Shown here: piece after piece, positions 1 to 10,174 of the stretch
Position numbering within the stretch: position 1 is the stretch's first letter
Layout of the letters: each line of letters opens with the position of its first letter
NCBI RefSeq assembly: GCF_034140825.1
Contig: NC_089038.1
Coordinates: forward strand, 23,378,001-23,442,000
DNA: 64,000 nucleotides
Reading direction: 5' to 3'
From: Oryza sativa Japonica Group
Taxonomy: Eukaryota > Streptophyta > Magnoliopsida > Poales > Poaceae
Made by a program: the position numbers and the translations under genes
Notes under the pieces: model-generated
Seen by the model: only the letters and a program-made list of their open reading frames with translations
Databases searched by the model: none
What the model was told of the DNA's origin: nothing

Positions 1-78
1 ACAATCTTCCACCACTTACTTCTATCTATTTTTTTTAAATAACCGTGTCCAATCATCTTATATTTTGGGACGGAGATA
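1..78. mobile_element. Right end of a Stowaway-like MITE, cut by the window edge
   Basis: Positions 58-78 end in a TTATATTTTGGGACGGAG-like motif followed by TA. This is the typical terminal inverted repeat of rice Stowaway (Tc1/mariner) MITEs. The other end lies outside the window, so the call rests on one terminus only. Confidence 0.5.
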
Positions 79-1480
79 TTACTTTTTTTTCCTAGGGGAG
101 GCGTCTCGGGCGCGTGAACGCCACTAGAGAATGGGAGGCGGCCTGTGGGATGTCGACAAGTGGAGGACACGGCGAATCGGGTGCGGTTCGCGGGACGGAC
201 GGTGGAGAGCGAATCGCGCCGATGAGCCGAGCCGAGCCGAGGCTGCGTATGAACAGTGCTGGCTTCAGTGGCTCGGCTTGTGGTAGCAATCAGGAGGAGT
301 AACAGTGGGTGGCCCACGGCTCCAGGATTTGTAGGCACTGTGCTACCAAACAAGTTCTGGGCTCCACGAGGGATGTTGCGAGCGTGCAATGGTCCAACGT
401 GGCCGGGGCCCAAAACGGGCGCAACTTGTGCACGTAAACGGCTCTCCCGGATCGCTTGGCCATGCGTCGCTCTACGTGGGGCCCCCTGCTTTTCGGTGAA
501 AGCGATGGGAGGAAATGGCCAAATGAAATGGGGGGTCACTGCTCCAAACTGCCGCTGCAGATCTGAGATCTGCTCTAGCCTGTTTGTCGTATTTAGATCA
601 TTTGAGTCATGCACTTAGGTTCTCAAGATAAAAGATTAAGTTTTTTTTTACGTATAACTATATGGTATTAATGTATGATTGATTAAGTTTTAACTTAAAA
701 ATAGATTAATATGATATTTTAGAGTAACTTTTATATATAAAGTTTTCGCACAAAAACACACCGTTTAGCAGTTTAAAAAATATGAGATGAAAATCTTTAT
801 CTTTATCTAATTCTTATTGGAGAAATGAACGGAACCTTAGGTTGGATTAATCAGGAGAGTTTCGGATGGAAAGTTCTAAAAAATAAGTTTCGGATGAAAA
901 AAAATTATAGGGGTGCAAGAGGACAAGGGGGTATGAAAGAAGTAAACTTTTTTTTTCGCAAAGTTATAGTGGCCACGTCATAAAAAAATATGAGCAGTTC
1001 GATTTTGGTTTTGGATGTTGCTTGCCATTGGATCCACTTATGAACGAAATCAATGTAAAACACTTCCTTACTCTGCTCTGTTCTATTCCTTTTACTACCA
1101 TTGAACACACACAGTTTTCGATTAGGCCAAGCTACAATGTTTTAGATCGTGCATGACAACCAACGATCCATAATTCGATTTCCTTTATCATGTTTATGCT
1201 ACAATCAAGACTAAAATTGAACTTTTATGCGAGTCTTCCCACTTGAACCATGTTCATCGTTGCCAAATCTAGCGTCCCCCCCTTCCCCGGCCGGCCGGCC
1301 GCGCGGCACACCATCTTTTATGTTTAGCATTTGCCTCCTTGTTTGGATGGCACCAATGAGCTAAACTGAGGTCGAAGATAAGGAAATGATTGATATTTTG
1401 AAAAACAAAACCGACTATGCTGGCATAATTAACAAATTAAGTATCTTCTATCTTTTGTTATAGCCAATCAAAGTGTCAGT
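79..1480. other. Intergenic, no gene recognised
   Basis: The first ~540 bp are GC-rich with short open frames on both strands that lack coding character. Positions about 660-800 resemble positions about 3760-3890 (AAAATAGATTAATRTGAT, then CACCGTTTARCAGTTT), so both belong to one dispersed rice repeat. Positions about 1287-1307 hold a palindromic GGCC run. I see no other gene or element. Confidence 0.4.
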
Positions 1481-1489
1481 AGATTCAAA

Positions 1490-2589
1490 GAGAAAATTCC
1501 TTCTGTGTCCTGAAGAGTTACTCAATCCCCTGTATGCCTCTAAAATTTTGATTTAATCATTTACATACCCTTACCATTAGATTTCCGTAAGATATACGAG
1601 TGAAGGCGTGTGTTAGCTTATCAGTTTTTTTTAAGAAAGACAAAAATGCCACAGGTTATCACCTCCAATCTCCAAATCGTCGTTGCTCCACATCCCGTCA
1701 TGCAACGGCTCCTGCATCCAGTCGGCGATGGTGGCTCAATATCGGCTCTGCATCCCGCGCGCGGCAGTGGCTTCGCATCCCGTCGTAGCGGCGGTTCGGC
1801 ATCCCGTCAGTGCTCGAATTCCGTCCTCGGCACCTGGATACACGAGCTCTCGACGTCCCACCACCCTCTCGCGCCGTCATGCTCATGATGTATAAATCAA
1901 TGGATCTGTGGTTGCTTAATGCTGATGGTGTATGGATGCACCATAATTAATCAAATTGTTAATTGTGTATCCCTGATGGTGTATGGATGCTTCAGATGTT
2001 TTTTTTCCTTCCCGTCAATTGATGCTCCTGATAATTTTGTATGCTCCTTATGGTATTTCTCGTATCACCAAAAAGATCTATTAAATTTCTTCTTCCAAAT
2101 TTATGTTAAATTTCTGTTGAGTGCTATAACAAAAGATAAACACATTAAATTTCTTCTTCCAAATTCATGTTAAAAATTGTATGTCATAATTATTTAGTCT
2201 CATAAAACACTATTAAATTTCTTCCACCAATTTTATGTTTAATTTATGCTGAATGCTATAAGGTAAACACATTAAATTTCTTCTTCCAAATTTATGTTAA
2301 AAATTGTATGTACTAATTATTTAGTCTCTAAAACACACAGTGTGCACTCATGAATATTACAGTCTTTTATCAAGTTGACAGCCAAACATGCGCTCAATTT
2401 CCAGCTCCTACAACTTGAAGGGTATTATGGACATTTTCAACCAAATTAACGAGTGGAATGAAGTAAACCTAACGGTAGAGACGTGTAAGGGATCAAATCA
2501 AAATTTCAAAGGTATGAAAGGGATCAAGTAAGTTTCAGAGGCATACAAGGGATTAGGTAACTTTCTAGGGGCATACAAGGAATTTTCTC
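1490..2589. mobile_element. Non-autonomous Mutator-like element (MULE), 1.1 kb
   Basis: The ends are long inverted repeats. The left end starts GAGAAAATTCCTTCTGTG and the right end, reverse-complemented, starts GAGAAAATTCCTTGTATG. Similarity runs about 90 bp inward with gaps, including CCCTGTATGCCTCT and AAATTTTGATTT. The flanks AGATTCAAA (1481-1489) and AAATCCAAA (2590-2598) match at 7 of 9 positions, which fits the 9-bp target duplication of Mutator-like elements. The interior has a GC-rich block (1690-1880) that may be captured host DNA, and a block (about 2070-2310) where a unit containing ATTAAATTTCTTC is repeated four times. No transposase is visible. Confidence 0.65.
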
Positions 2590-2598
2590 AAATCCAAA

Positions 2599-3900
2599 TC
2601 ACAAGCAAGTTCTCCCTTCACTTTAGATAATCTATAGAACGATGTTCCATCCGGGTGCGGATACTTAACGCCCACCACCACGGTGCGTTGCCCTCTCATC
2701 TTCCTTGGCCTCTTTTTTCTCCTCCACTCTCTTCCTATCGTTCCCCTCCCGTGCTCCCCCTCTTCTCCTTCCTCCACCAATCTATGGTTAGGTATGGAGG
2801 CATTCTGGGCCATCGACAAACGCCGGATCTGGAGGTCTAGGCCTCCTTGATGCCGGATCTGACCCAAGTATACGTCGGTGACGAGGGCAGTGGACTACGA
2901 CGGTCCATGGCCTTCTCCTCTGTCTCATGCTTGAGGCATGGCGACATCCACAATATCTGACTCCCATGGCGGAAGGGGACAACCAGGGGGAAAGGGAGGT
3001 TGTCAAGAAGGCCAGCACAAGCACCTCCTCCCAAGCTTTGTCGATGGTGATAGAGGGGGAGGGCAACGAAGCGGCTGGATCTGGAGCTTTGATTAGCGGG
3101 CTACGTGGCAGTGAAGCCGTCATGCTCATCGTCGGTGTTGTGGTAAGTACATCATGCGACACATCATTCTCGAGTAGTACTTGTGGTATCATAGCTAATA
3201 CCTACGGTTATCGGACATAGTACTATCCTAGGTATCAACAAGTATCAGATTTGGTACCTCTGAGGTACCAGTTGGTACCCACAGTACCCATGGAGTAACA
3301 AATTCGATATATTATCTAGTATTAAGGTGCAAGAGGGGACACATATTGCCTCGACTTGGTGGACCAACGAGCCGCATGCTGCTAGCACCTCCTTTCGTCT
3401 TCTCCCTTTCTCCTCGGCTTCCTGTTGCTACTACTGTGGCCAACTTCATTGCCTATGTCGTTGCCTTCTAGTGTCACATTCGCTAATACCGATGTTGATG
3501 CCACTACCTCCTACTAGCATTGTTGCCATTCTTTCCTACCAACTGATGCCCGCGCCTCTGCTCAAGGCACGGGACGCGAGCGCATGGCATAAGGATAGGA
3601 CAGTGACGGACTCACGAGGAGGAGGCAAAGATGTGGGATGATTTCAACCTCCGTAAAAGGTAGTCCATGATGAGATCCCATGTAATCATTCCTGTTTAAG
3701 AAAGAGAGAAATAAAAAATATTAAGAAGATAAAAAAAGAGGTAAACTATTAGTATGTATTTAATTAAGTATTAATTATTTTAAACTTGAAAATAGATTAA
3801 TGTGATTTTTAAAGTAATTTTTCTATTAATTTTTTTTAAACACCGTTTAACAGTTTGGAAGCGTGTACGCGAAAAACAACTCTCAAACGCATCCTAATCC
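2599..3900. other. Intergenic, repeat-derived, no gene recognised
   Basis: Frames on both strands are short and lack recognisable domains. Positions 3185-3310 are dense in GGTACC/GGTATC motifs, and a similar block occurs at 15140-15290. Positions about 3690-3900 resemble the dispersed repeat noted near 660-800. Confidence 0.35.
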
Positions 3901-4099
3901 ATATGCAAATGATGAGTGATGACGCACCTTATCATGGCGAGTGGATGAATCCAACCCACAGGCTAAAGCCTATCGTTAGTTCGTCACCACATGATATCCG
4001 GCCAGATACAAAACAAACCAAAACCAAAAAGGAAAAAAGAGAACGCAAGGCAACACATAAAAACATTAAGAAAAAGAAGGGCAAAGAAACAGCTGGGTC

Positions 4100-7000
4100 G
4101 CTGCCGGTCGGTCGCGTGGCTGGCTCGCGCAGCCGCCGAGCGGAGCCTGCCAGCCAGCCAGGCTCGCCAGGTAATCCCGCCGTCATCCATCCACCCCACC
4201 CCGCCGTCCCGTCCCGTCCTGTCCCGCCCCACCTGCACACGCGACGAGCCCTCCTACCGATTTTTCCCCCTCGCTCCGCACACCCGCATTCCATACATAC
4301 TCCACACGGAGGCCAGTACTTCTCCCCTTCTCGCGCACTAGGGAAGCCACCAGAAAGGCAGCAAAACACACCGCCTCCTCCGCCCCCGCCTCCGCCTCCG
4401 CCTCCGCCCGCAGCGATCGACTCCCCGCCCTCCTCGCCCCGCTCCGTAGCGAGACCCCTCCTCCCTCTCCTCCTCCGCTCTCGCGCGCTAAGGTGACTCA
4501 AGCCTGCTCCATCTCACCGCGATTATGTGTTTACGTCCTTGCCTTCCCTTTCTCTTCGCATGTCATGGCTGCAGGGGTTTTGCGGGGATGGGTTTGTTGG
4601 TCCCAGTCCCCCTTTTAGGTCGCCCCTCGTGGTGTCCCGATTGGGGAATTTCATGTGTGCCATGTTCGGTTTGGTGGAAGTTTTTTTTTTTCAGGAAACA
4701 ATCAGATCTGTTCTGTGCCATGGTATTCTAGTTTGTTGTCGTAGGAGAATTGCAGGATTTTGTGGGGTTCTGTGAAGGTTCAGGATGGAGTAGAAGGTTC
4801 CTGATTTTGGGATACTTAGTTCTTGTTGTTTTGGGATGTTCTGCAATTGTGATGGTCTGAGGCTCTGAGTCTCTTAAGTCTTAACCCTGTATTCTTAGAT
4901 AATTAGCGCTATAATCCTGTCCTCTTCCATTTCTTCCTGTTTTCTCTTCCCTGTCTTCTTTTCTTTTACTATTTACTCTCAATCTAACTAGTTAAGTACA
5001 TAGATAGATTGTTGCAGTATATGGACTTATCTTCCTGGTTAGCTAGTACACGAGACCCTAAATAATAGTACTCCGTACCTAGGACTAGGAGAGAATCAGG
5101 CGAAGTTCAGAAAAAAAAAATATTAGGACAAGAATGAACTAACTGTTCTGGACTGGAATTCTTGGATATTAGAAATTTTGCGTGTAGTGATCTTGTGCAC
5201 TTCTCAGCAATCCGTGATACAATATTCCAAAGGGAGATTCGGGATGCTCTTTGTTGAGCAGTACTTGTTAGGCATCTATTTTTAAATTGATACTGCTTAA
5301 GTCTGAACCCTTCTAGTCAGTCAGAAATGCACCTGTATTAGGAATGATATGTTCAGTGTAATCCAATATTTTTTACTGTTGGGAATGTTATAGAATGTGT
5401 GGATGATTTTAGGAAAGTTGAATTGTTATGGTATTTAGATATGTAATAAGAGGCACAGGTCTTGCAGTCGTATGCAGAAGACCAAAAATGTATGACAGTC
5501 GTTTTTGGTTAAGAAAGAAAAAACAGAGACATTTGTTACTTGTTTTCTATCCAATCTTTTGGTTACCTTTTCATGGAGAATAACATGTATTTATGACTGC
5601 TGATCTTGGTTATTGTACTCATTAGGTAAACTGATGAGGGTTCATTACTTCATACTATTCCCCTTTGTAGATTGCGCATTGCAATGTGGTTGATTTCCTG
5701 GTTTATCGATCACCTCATTTTGAGTTATTGACACTGCTTGGCCTTGGTTAAACCATTTATTTCACTCAAGGCGGCAAAGGTAGCACCTGGTTGGCTGGTA
5801 TTACGAGTATAATAAAGGGCAGATAGGTTCTGTCAATATTTTGAGATTTCTACTGTGCAAATTCTTGCTACGGGAGTTGCTTGTGCATGCTGTTGCTCAA
5901 ATTAAATAGACTCCACATTTTTGCCTCCTTTCTGGAGAAAGACTTTTGTCGTGTTAGTTACTCACTTTGACCCTTCAATCTTCTTTACCTAAAGGTATTA
6001 TTAAATGATTTATGCCCCCAAAAGGATAATCTTAATAATAATTTAACATGTAGCTTTACCAATCAAACATGTTTGGAGTTTGTTTTGCATTGATCTCGGC
6101 TACTATTTTTGCTTGCTTGAAACCACTTCATAATTGCAGTTTCCTTGTACTCTCTCAGTTCTAGTATATATGGTGTGTTTTCCTTTTCACTTGTAGACCG
6201 AATCCAGCACAAATGACTAAGTTGCCATCAACTACTTGATTAATGAGAGTTGCTTAGGAACCAATGGAGTGTTCAATGCTGTGCTGCTAAAAGGAGTTTG
6301 TATGGGCAAATATGTGCAAAATCACTTCGAAAACTGTGTTACCCTATATAGTTGAACATGTGTGTGAATAAAGCACGCCATGTATACTTGAATGGATGGA
6401 ATAAAATGTATTCACTTCTGATTATTTAATCTTTGCACAACACTAATTGTGGTTTGCTTTACTGGCTTGGTGACCTGTCTATGGTATTATAATAGTTTTA
6501 ATAAGGTCACGCCAAACATATATTTGACATCTGAATTTTGGTTAATATTTTGTTTTGCTTTTGTCAGTTGAGGACCTCCCAACCAGTAAGCATTTCGAGG
6601 CTCCTGCCTATGCTTGATGTCAACTATCAAAGATGTTGTTTAGTGCTGTGGAGGTCAAGTAGCATTGGATCATAAATTCAACCAAAACAAGACAGGCATG
6701 GACCGTGCAGACACCTCAGGCTTTGTCAGTGGTGGTTGCTTCAGTACTACACTCCTGCTGATATTCTTCCATTTTGTCTATTCTGTGATCTGTGTTTGAA
6801 AGATCATCAGTTCCCTGTTCTTCAGCTATTCAGTGATTCAGTTGTCATTTGCTCTCACCCCGTTGTCATATTGTCAAGCTGTGATGGATAACAGCTTTGT
6901 GGATATCCCAAATCAACCTCCAATGAATAACCCGTTTGTGTTAATGGAACCCTCAGCTCAGAGCTACATGGTGAACCTTGGCAAAAGCACACCCCACATG

Positions 7001-9000
7001 GACTGCCTGGGATCTGCAATGGCTAATTATGGCCATGGTAATCAAAATATACAGTGCATTGATAGCATCACAACTAGAGATGATGGTTGCAGGTTAGTCC
7101 TTGGGTTGGGTCCAACGCCGAATTTTTACTCTGCAGAGTGTCAGCCCACTGGAGTAGACAAGCTTAAAGAAGCTCCTTCGTTATCTGGACAGGGTTTGAC
7201 TATCACCGATCCTGGGACATTGAGGCTTGGCCTTCAAATGGATGTTTCTCAAACAATTCAACCTTTGCAAGCACCAGATGGAACAGTTCATTCTTTTACT
7301 GTTGTTGATGAAGCCTCAGCATCTCCTTCTGTAAGGAGCATCGGTGGCTACATGCCATCCCTACTCTTTGCTCCACGCTCCGGTTCTTCTGCTGTCAATG
7401 AGACCCACGAAGCAGAAACCCAGGATTCACTAGACCTGACGCACAGCGACAATGATAACACTCAGCACGTTCAACATCACCTTCAGCTGAGCCCTGAGCC
7501 TTCTGCCATGACAGATACTTCATTTGGTGTGAGCTCCGACGTTGTCACGGCAACAACCACATCAGAACAAAGGAATCATCCCCGGCATCCCAAGAAGTGC
7601 AGGTTCAAGGGATGCTCGAAAGGTGCGAGAGGCGCATCAGGGCTGTGTATTGCCCATGGAGGTGGGCAGAGATGCCATAAGCCTGGGTGCCATAAAGGTG
7701 CAGAGAGCAGCACTGCCTATTGCAAGGCCCATGGCGGTGGTCGGCGGTGCGAGGAGCTTGGTTGCACCAAGAGTGCTGAAGGGAAGACAGATTATTGTAT
7801 CGCTCACGGTGGAGGTCGTCGTTGTGAACATGATGGCTGTCCTAAAGCTGCACGGGGTAAGTCTGGGCGGTGCATCAAGCACGGTGGTGGTAAGAGATGC
7901 ACGGTGCAAGGTTGCATCCGGAGCGCTGAGGGTAAGGCCGGGCTCTGCATTTCTCATGGTGGTGGCCGCCGGTGCCAGTTCCCGGACTGCAGTAAGGGGG
8001 CTCAAGGCAGCACATTGTACTGCAAAGGGCATGGCGGTGGCAAGCGGTGTATCTTTGACGGCTGCAGCAAAGGTGCTGAGGGGAGCACGCCTCTGTGCAA
8101 AGCACACGGTGGCGGGAAGCGATGCATGTTCGAAGGTGGCGGCGTCTGCCCAAAGAGCGTCCATGGTGGCACTGAGTACTGCGTGGCGCACGGAGGAGGG
8201 AAGCGCTGTTCGGTGGCTGGCTGCACCAAGAGTGCCCGTGGCCGCACGGACTGTTGCGTGAAGCACGGTGGTGGCAAGAGGTGCAAGGTCGACAACTGCA
8301 GCAAGAGCGCCCAGGGGAGCACGGACTTCTGCAAAGCCCACGGCGGCGGCAAGCGGTGCACTTGGGGAACGGGCTGCGAGAAGTTCGCCCGCGGCAGGAG
8401 CGGCCTGTGCGCCGCGCATGGGACCTTGGCGGCCAAGCAGCAAGAGCGCGACGCGGCGAACAACGGCGCGGGCATGATCCCGCCAGGCCTTTTCAGCGGC
8501 ATAGTGACCGTCGCTGCCACGAGCAGCATGACGAACGAGTACTCGTCGTCGGGCATCAGCACCGCGTCGGACTGCGACGGCACGGTGAGGAGCCAGGCGA
8601 TGATGATACCTCCCCAGGTGCTGGTGCCTCGCTCTATGATGCCCTCATCGTCGTCCGAACCTACCGTGCATGGGGGCAGAGAGGGAGGCTGTGCCGTTCC
8701 GGAGGGAAGGGTGCACGGTGGCGGCCTCTTGTCACTCCTCGGTGGCAGCTTCAGGAACGCCGACATGGATAAGCTCTGAATTTGCTTCTCCGGCTGCCGA
8801 ATTCTGTTAGTTTGGTTGTGTACATAAACAAGGCAATTTATTTTGCCGATTTGAACTTCTTTGGCTTTTTTTCCTTTGTCTAGATAAATGGTCCGTGGTT
8901 GCTTTAGTCCAGTCATTTGTACATTCATGTCCGTGGCAATTGTCCTGAACACCTTCTCATGTCAGTTTAGTCAGTCGGAGGAACTGGCAATAAAATTTGT
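4100..9000 (+). promoter_or_regulatory. Inferred transcribed span of the zinc-knuckle gene, with a 5'-leader intron
   Basis: A GC-rich, CT- and CCG-rich leader (about 4150-4492, including a CCGCCT run at about 4374-4410) ends in CTAAG followed by GTGACT. A good acceptor, TTTTGTCAG, ends at 6567. The inferred leader intron 4493-6567 is 2075 bp long and AT-rich. Exon 2 would begin at 6568 and carry the whole coding region. A polyadenylation-type AATAAA lies at 8989-8994. The transcription start is not visible and the exon borders are inferred from splice consensus only. Confidence 0.5.
6884..8779 (+). CDS. Protein with 11 tandem CX4CX10CX2H zinc-knuckle repeats (WRKY19-like family)
   Basis: The reading frame is 631 aa from the ATG at 6884 (MDNSFVDIP). 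The frame is open further upstream but has no earlier ATG. Residues 1-238 are a low-complexity, acidic and Ser/Thr-rich N-terminus. Residues 239-512 are eleven copies of a ~25-residue unit of the form C-x4-C-x10-C-x2-H followed by GGG(K/R)RC, in an almost unbroken array. Repeat 8 widens the first spacing to C-x7-C and repeat 11 to C-x5-C. The C-terminus is Ser-rich with a further short HGG stretch. Regularly spaced Cys and His imply zinc binding. The same array occurs in plant proteins often labelled 'WRKY transcription factor 19-like', but no WRKY domain is seen here. A nuclear nucleic-acid or protein-binding role is inference. The coding part is a single exon behind a leader intron. Confidence 0.85.
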   Translation: MDNSFVDIPNQPPMNNPFVLMEPSAQSYMVNLGKSTPHMDCLGSAMANYGHGNQNIQCIDSITTRDDGCRLVLGLGPTPNFYSAECQPTGVDKLKEAPSLSGQGLTITDPGTLRLGLQMDVSQTIQPLQAPDGTVHSFTVVDEASASPSVRSIGGYMPSLLFAPRSGSSAVNETHEAETQDSLDLTHSDNDNTQHVQHHLQLSPEPSAMTDTSFGVSSDVVTATTTSEQRNHPRHPKKCRFKGCSKGARGASGLCIAHGGGQRCHKPGCHKGAESSTAYCKAHGGGRRCEELGCTKSAEGKTDYCIAHGGGRRCEHDGCPKAARGKSGRCIKHGGGKRCTVQGCIRSAEGKAGLCISHGGGRRCQFPDCSKGAQGSTLYCKGHGGGKRCIFDGCSKGAEGSTPLCKAHGGGKRCMFEGGGVCPKSVHGGTEYCVAHGGGKRCSVAGCTKSARGRTDCCVKHGGGKRCKVDNCSKSAQGSTDFCKAHGGGKRCTWGTGCEKFARGRSGLCAAHGTLAAKQQERDAANNGAGMIPPGLFSGIVTVAATSSMTNEYSSSGISTASDCDGTVRSQAMMIPPQVLVPRSMMPSSSSEPTVHGGREGGCAVPEGRVHGGGLLSLLGGSFRNADMDKL

Positions 9001-10079
9001 GTATTGGTTTACCTGTTTGTGTTATTACTTGCTTGTGGTTCCTTACTCTTTAAGACCTTTGTTAATCTCGAAAAGAAGAGAATAGCGGGCATTGCATGTA
9101 GGGATTTTTACAGATTAATTTGGGTTAGTTTAAGATATTCAAGTTCTCCTACCTTGTCAAGCAGGTCCGGATGATGAACGGCGAGTTAAAAGTCTTGAAG
9201 GGTCTGCGTGCCTGCTTGTATTTTTTTGTCTGTCGCATTGTCGATGATGGGCCAGGGCCGCGTGCCATTTGTTTGGGCCTGCCTTTGTGGAGTTGTGGTC
9301 CGCACCTTTCTCCTCACTACGGTGCTCGGTGCTTCCGCTGCATTTCTCTACACAGCCACGTTGCTCCAACAAAAAGGCCATTGCCCCCATGCCCATTTGG
9401 TGGTGCCCAGGCGTTCCCTTTGCAGCTAGGACGATACGGCTACACTTTTTTCTCCCTTCCATTCCATTCCATCAAACGGTGGCAAAGTGTGTACCAGTTG
9501 CACGTGCACCATGCCGTGTGGGCAAAAGTAGACACGAGGTCATGATACTACATGGCACATCGACACAAAAGCCATCCAGATGCTGAACCAGCGAGCGAGT
9601 CATCAAACTCATCAATCATTCAGCTCATCATCTAAGATCACAGGGCAAGCGAGCGAATATTCGCCGTGCACCACGCCGTCGCCGTCCATGTACCATCGAT
9701 CGTGCACGATCCATTCGCCGCGGAAGACGCCGGCCGCGTGGGCACGGATCGCATCGCATCGCAGTGAGAGCCAGGACAAAATCGATCGCTGGACCCCGGA
9801 TCGCTGTGCAAAAACACTAGCGCACGCTGCGCGGGAGTCAAGGACAAATCGCTCGCGCTGGCCCCGCGCGCTCGGCTCGCGCGCGACATTTTCTCGGAGA
9901 CGCCTTGGGAGCACACACGAACACTTCAACTTTGTCACCATCTTATCGCATCCCCAAGTTGCTAGTTGCTACTACTACTACGCTTTTGACTACATTACAT
10001 ATCCGTCCATCCGGCCAAGGCCAGCAACCATCCCGGGCAGAGCTTGTCGCGTCCCTTCTGTCTCCGTCTTCCTCACTCG
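8780..10079. other. 3' untranslated region, then intergenic and promoter region of the first epimerase gene
   Basis: About 8780-9010 is the likely 3' UTR of the zinc-knuckle gene. Positions 9100-10079 carry no recognised gene. The second half is moderately GC-rich and leads into the epimerase gene, and no clear TATA box was chosen. Confidence 0.4.
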
Positions 10080-10080
10080 C

Positions 10081-10162
<82 letters not shown>
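10080..10162 (+). repeat. GATA/GA microsatellite just upstream of the start codon
   Basis: About four GATA units (10080-10098) run into roughly 33 uninterrupted GA units ending at 10162, only 12 bp before the ATG of the first epimerase gene. The tract probably lies in the 5' leader or core promoter. GA tracts bind BBR/BPC (GAGA-binding) proteins in plants; whether this one does is inference. Confidence 0.9.
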
Positions 10163-10163
<1 letters not shown>

Positions 10164-10174
10164 AGTGTTGGGCG

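Noticed and set aside
3855-4501. Proline-rich and glycine-rich frames of about 190-210 codons
   Set aside because: They result from the CCG/CCT-rich leader of the zinc-knuckle gene. No domain is present, and they run through the inferred donor site.
7542-8443. Long frames on both strands across the zinc-knuckle array
   Set aside because: They are alternate-frame shadows of a repetitive coding region; only one frame shows the Cys/His pattern.
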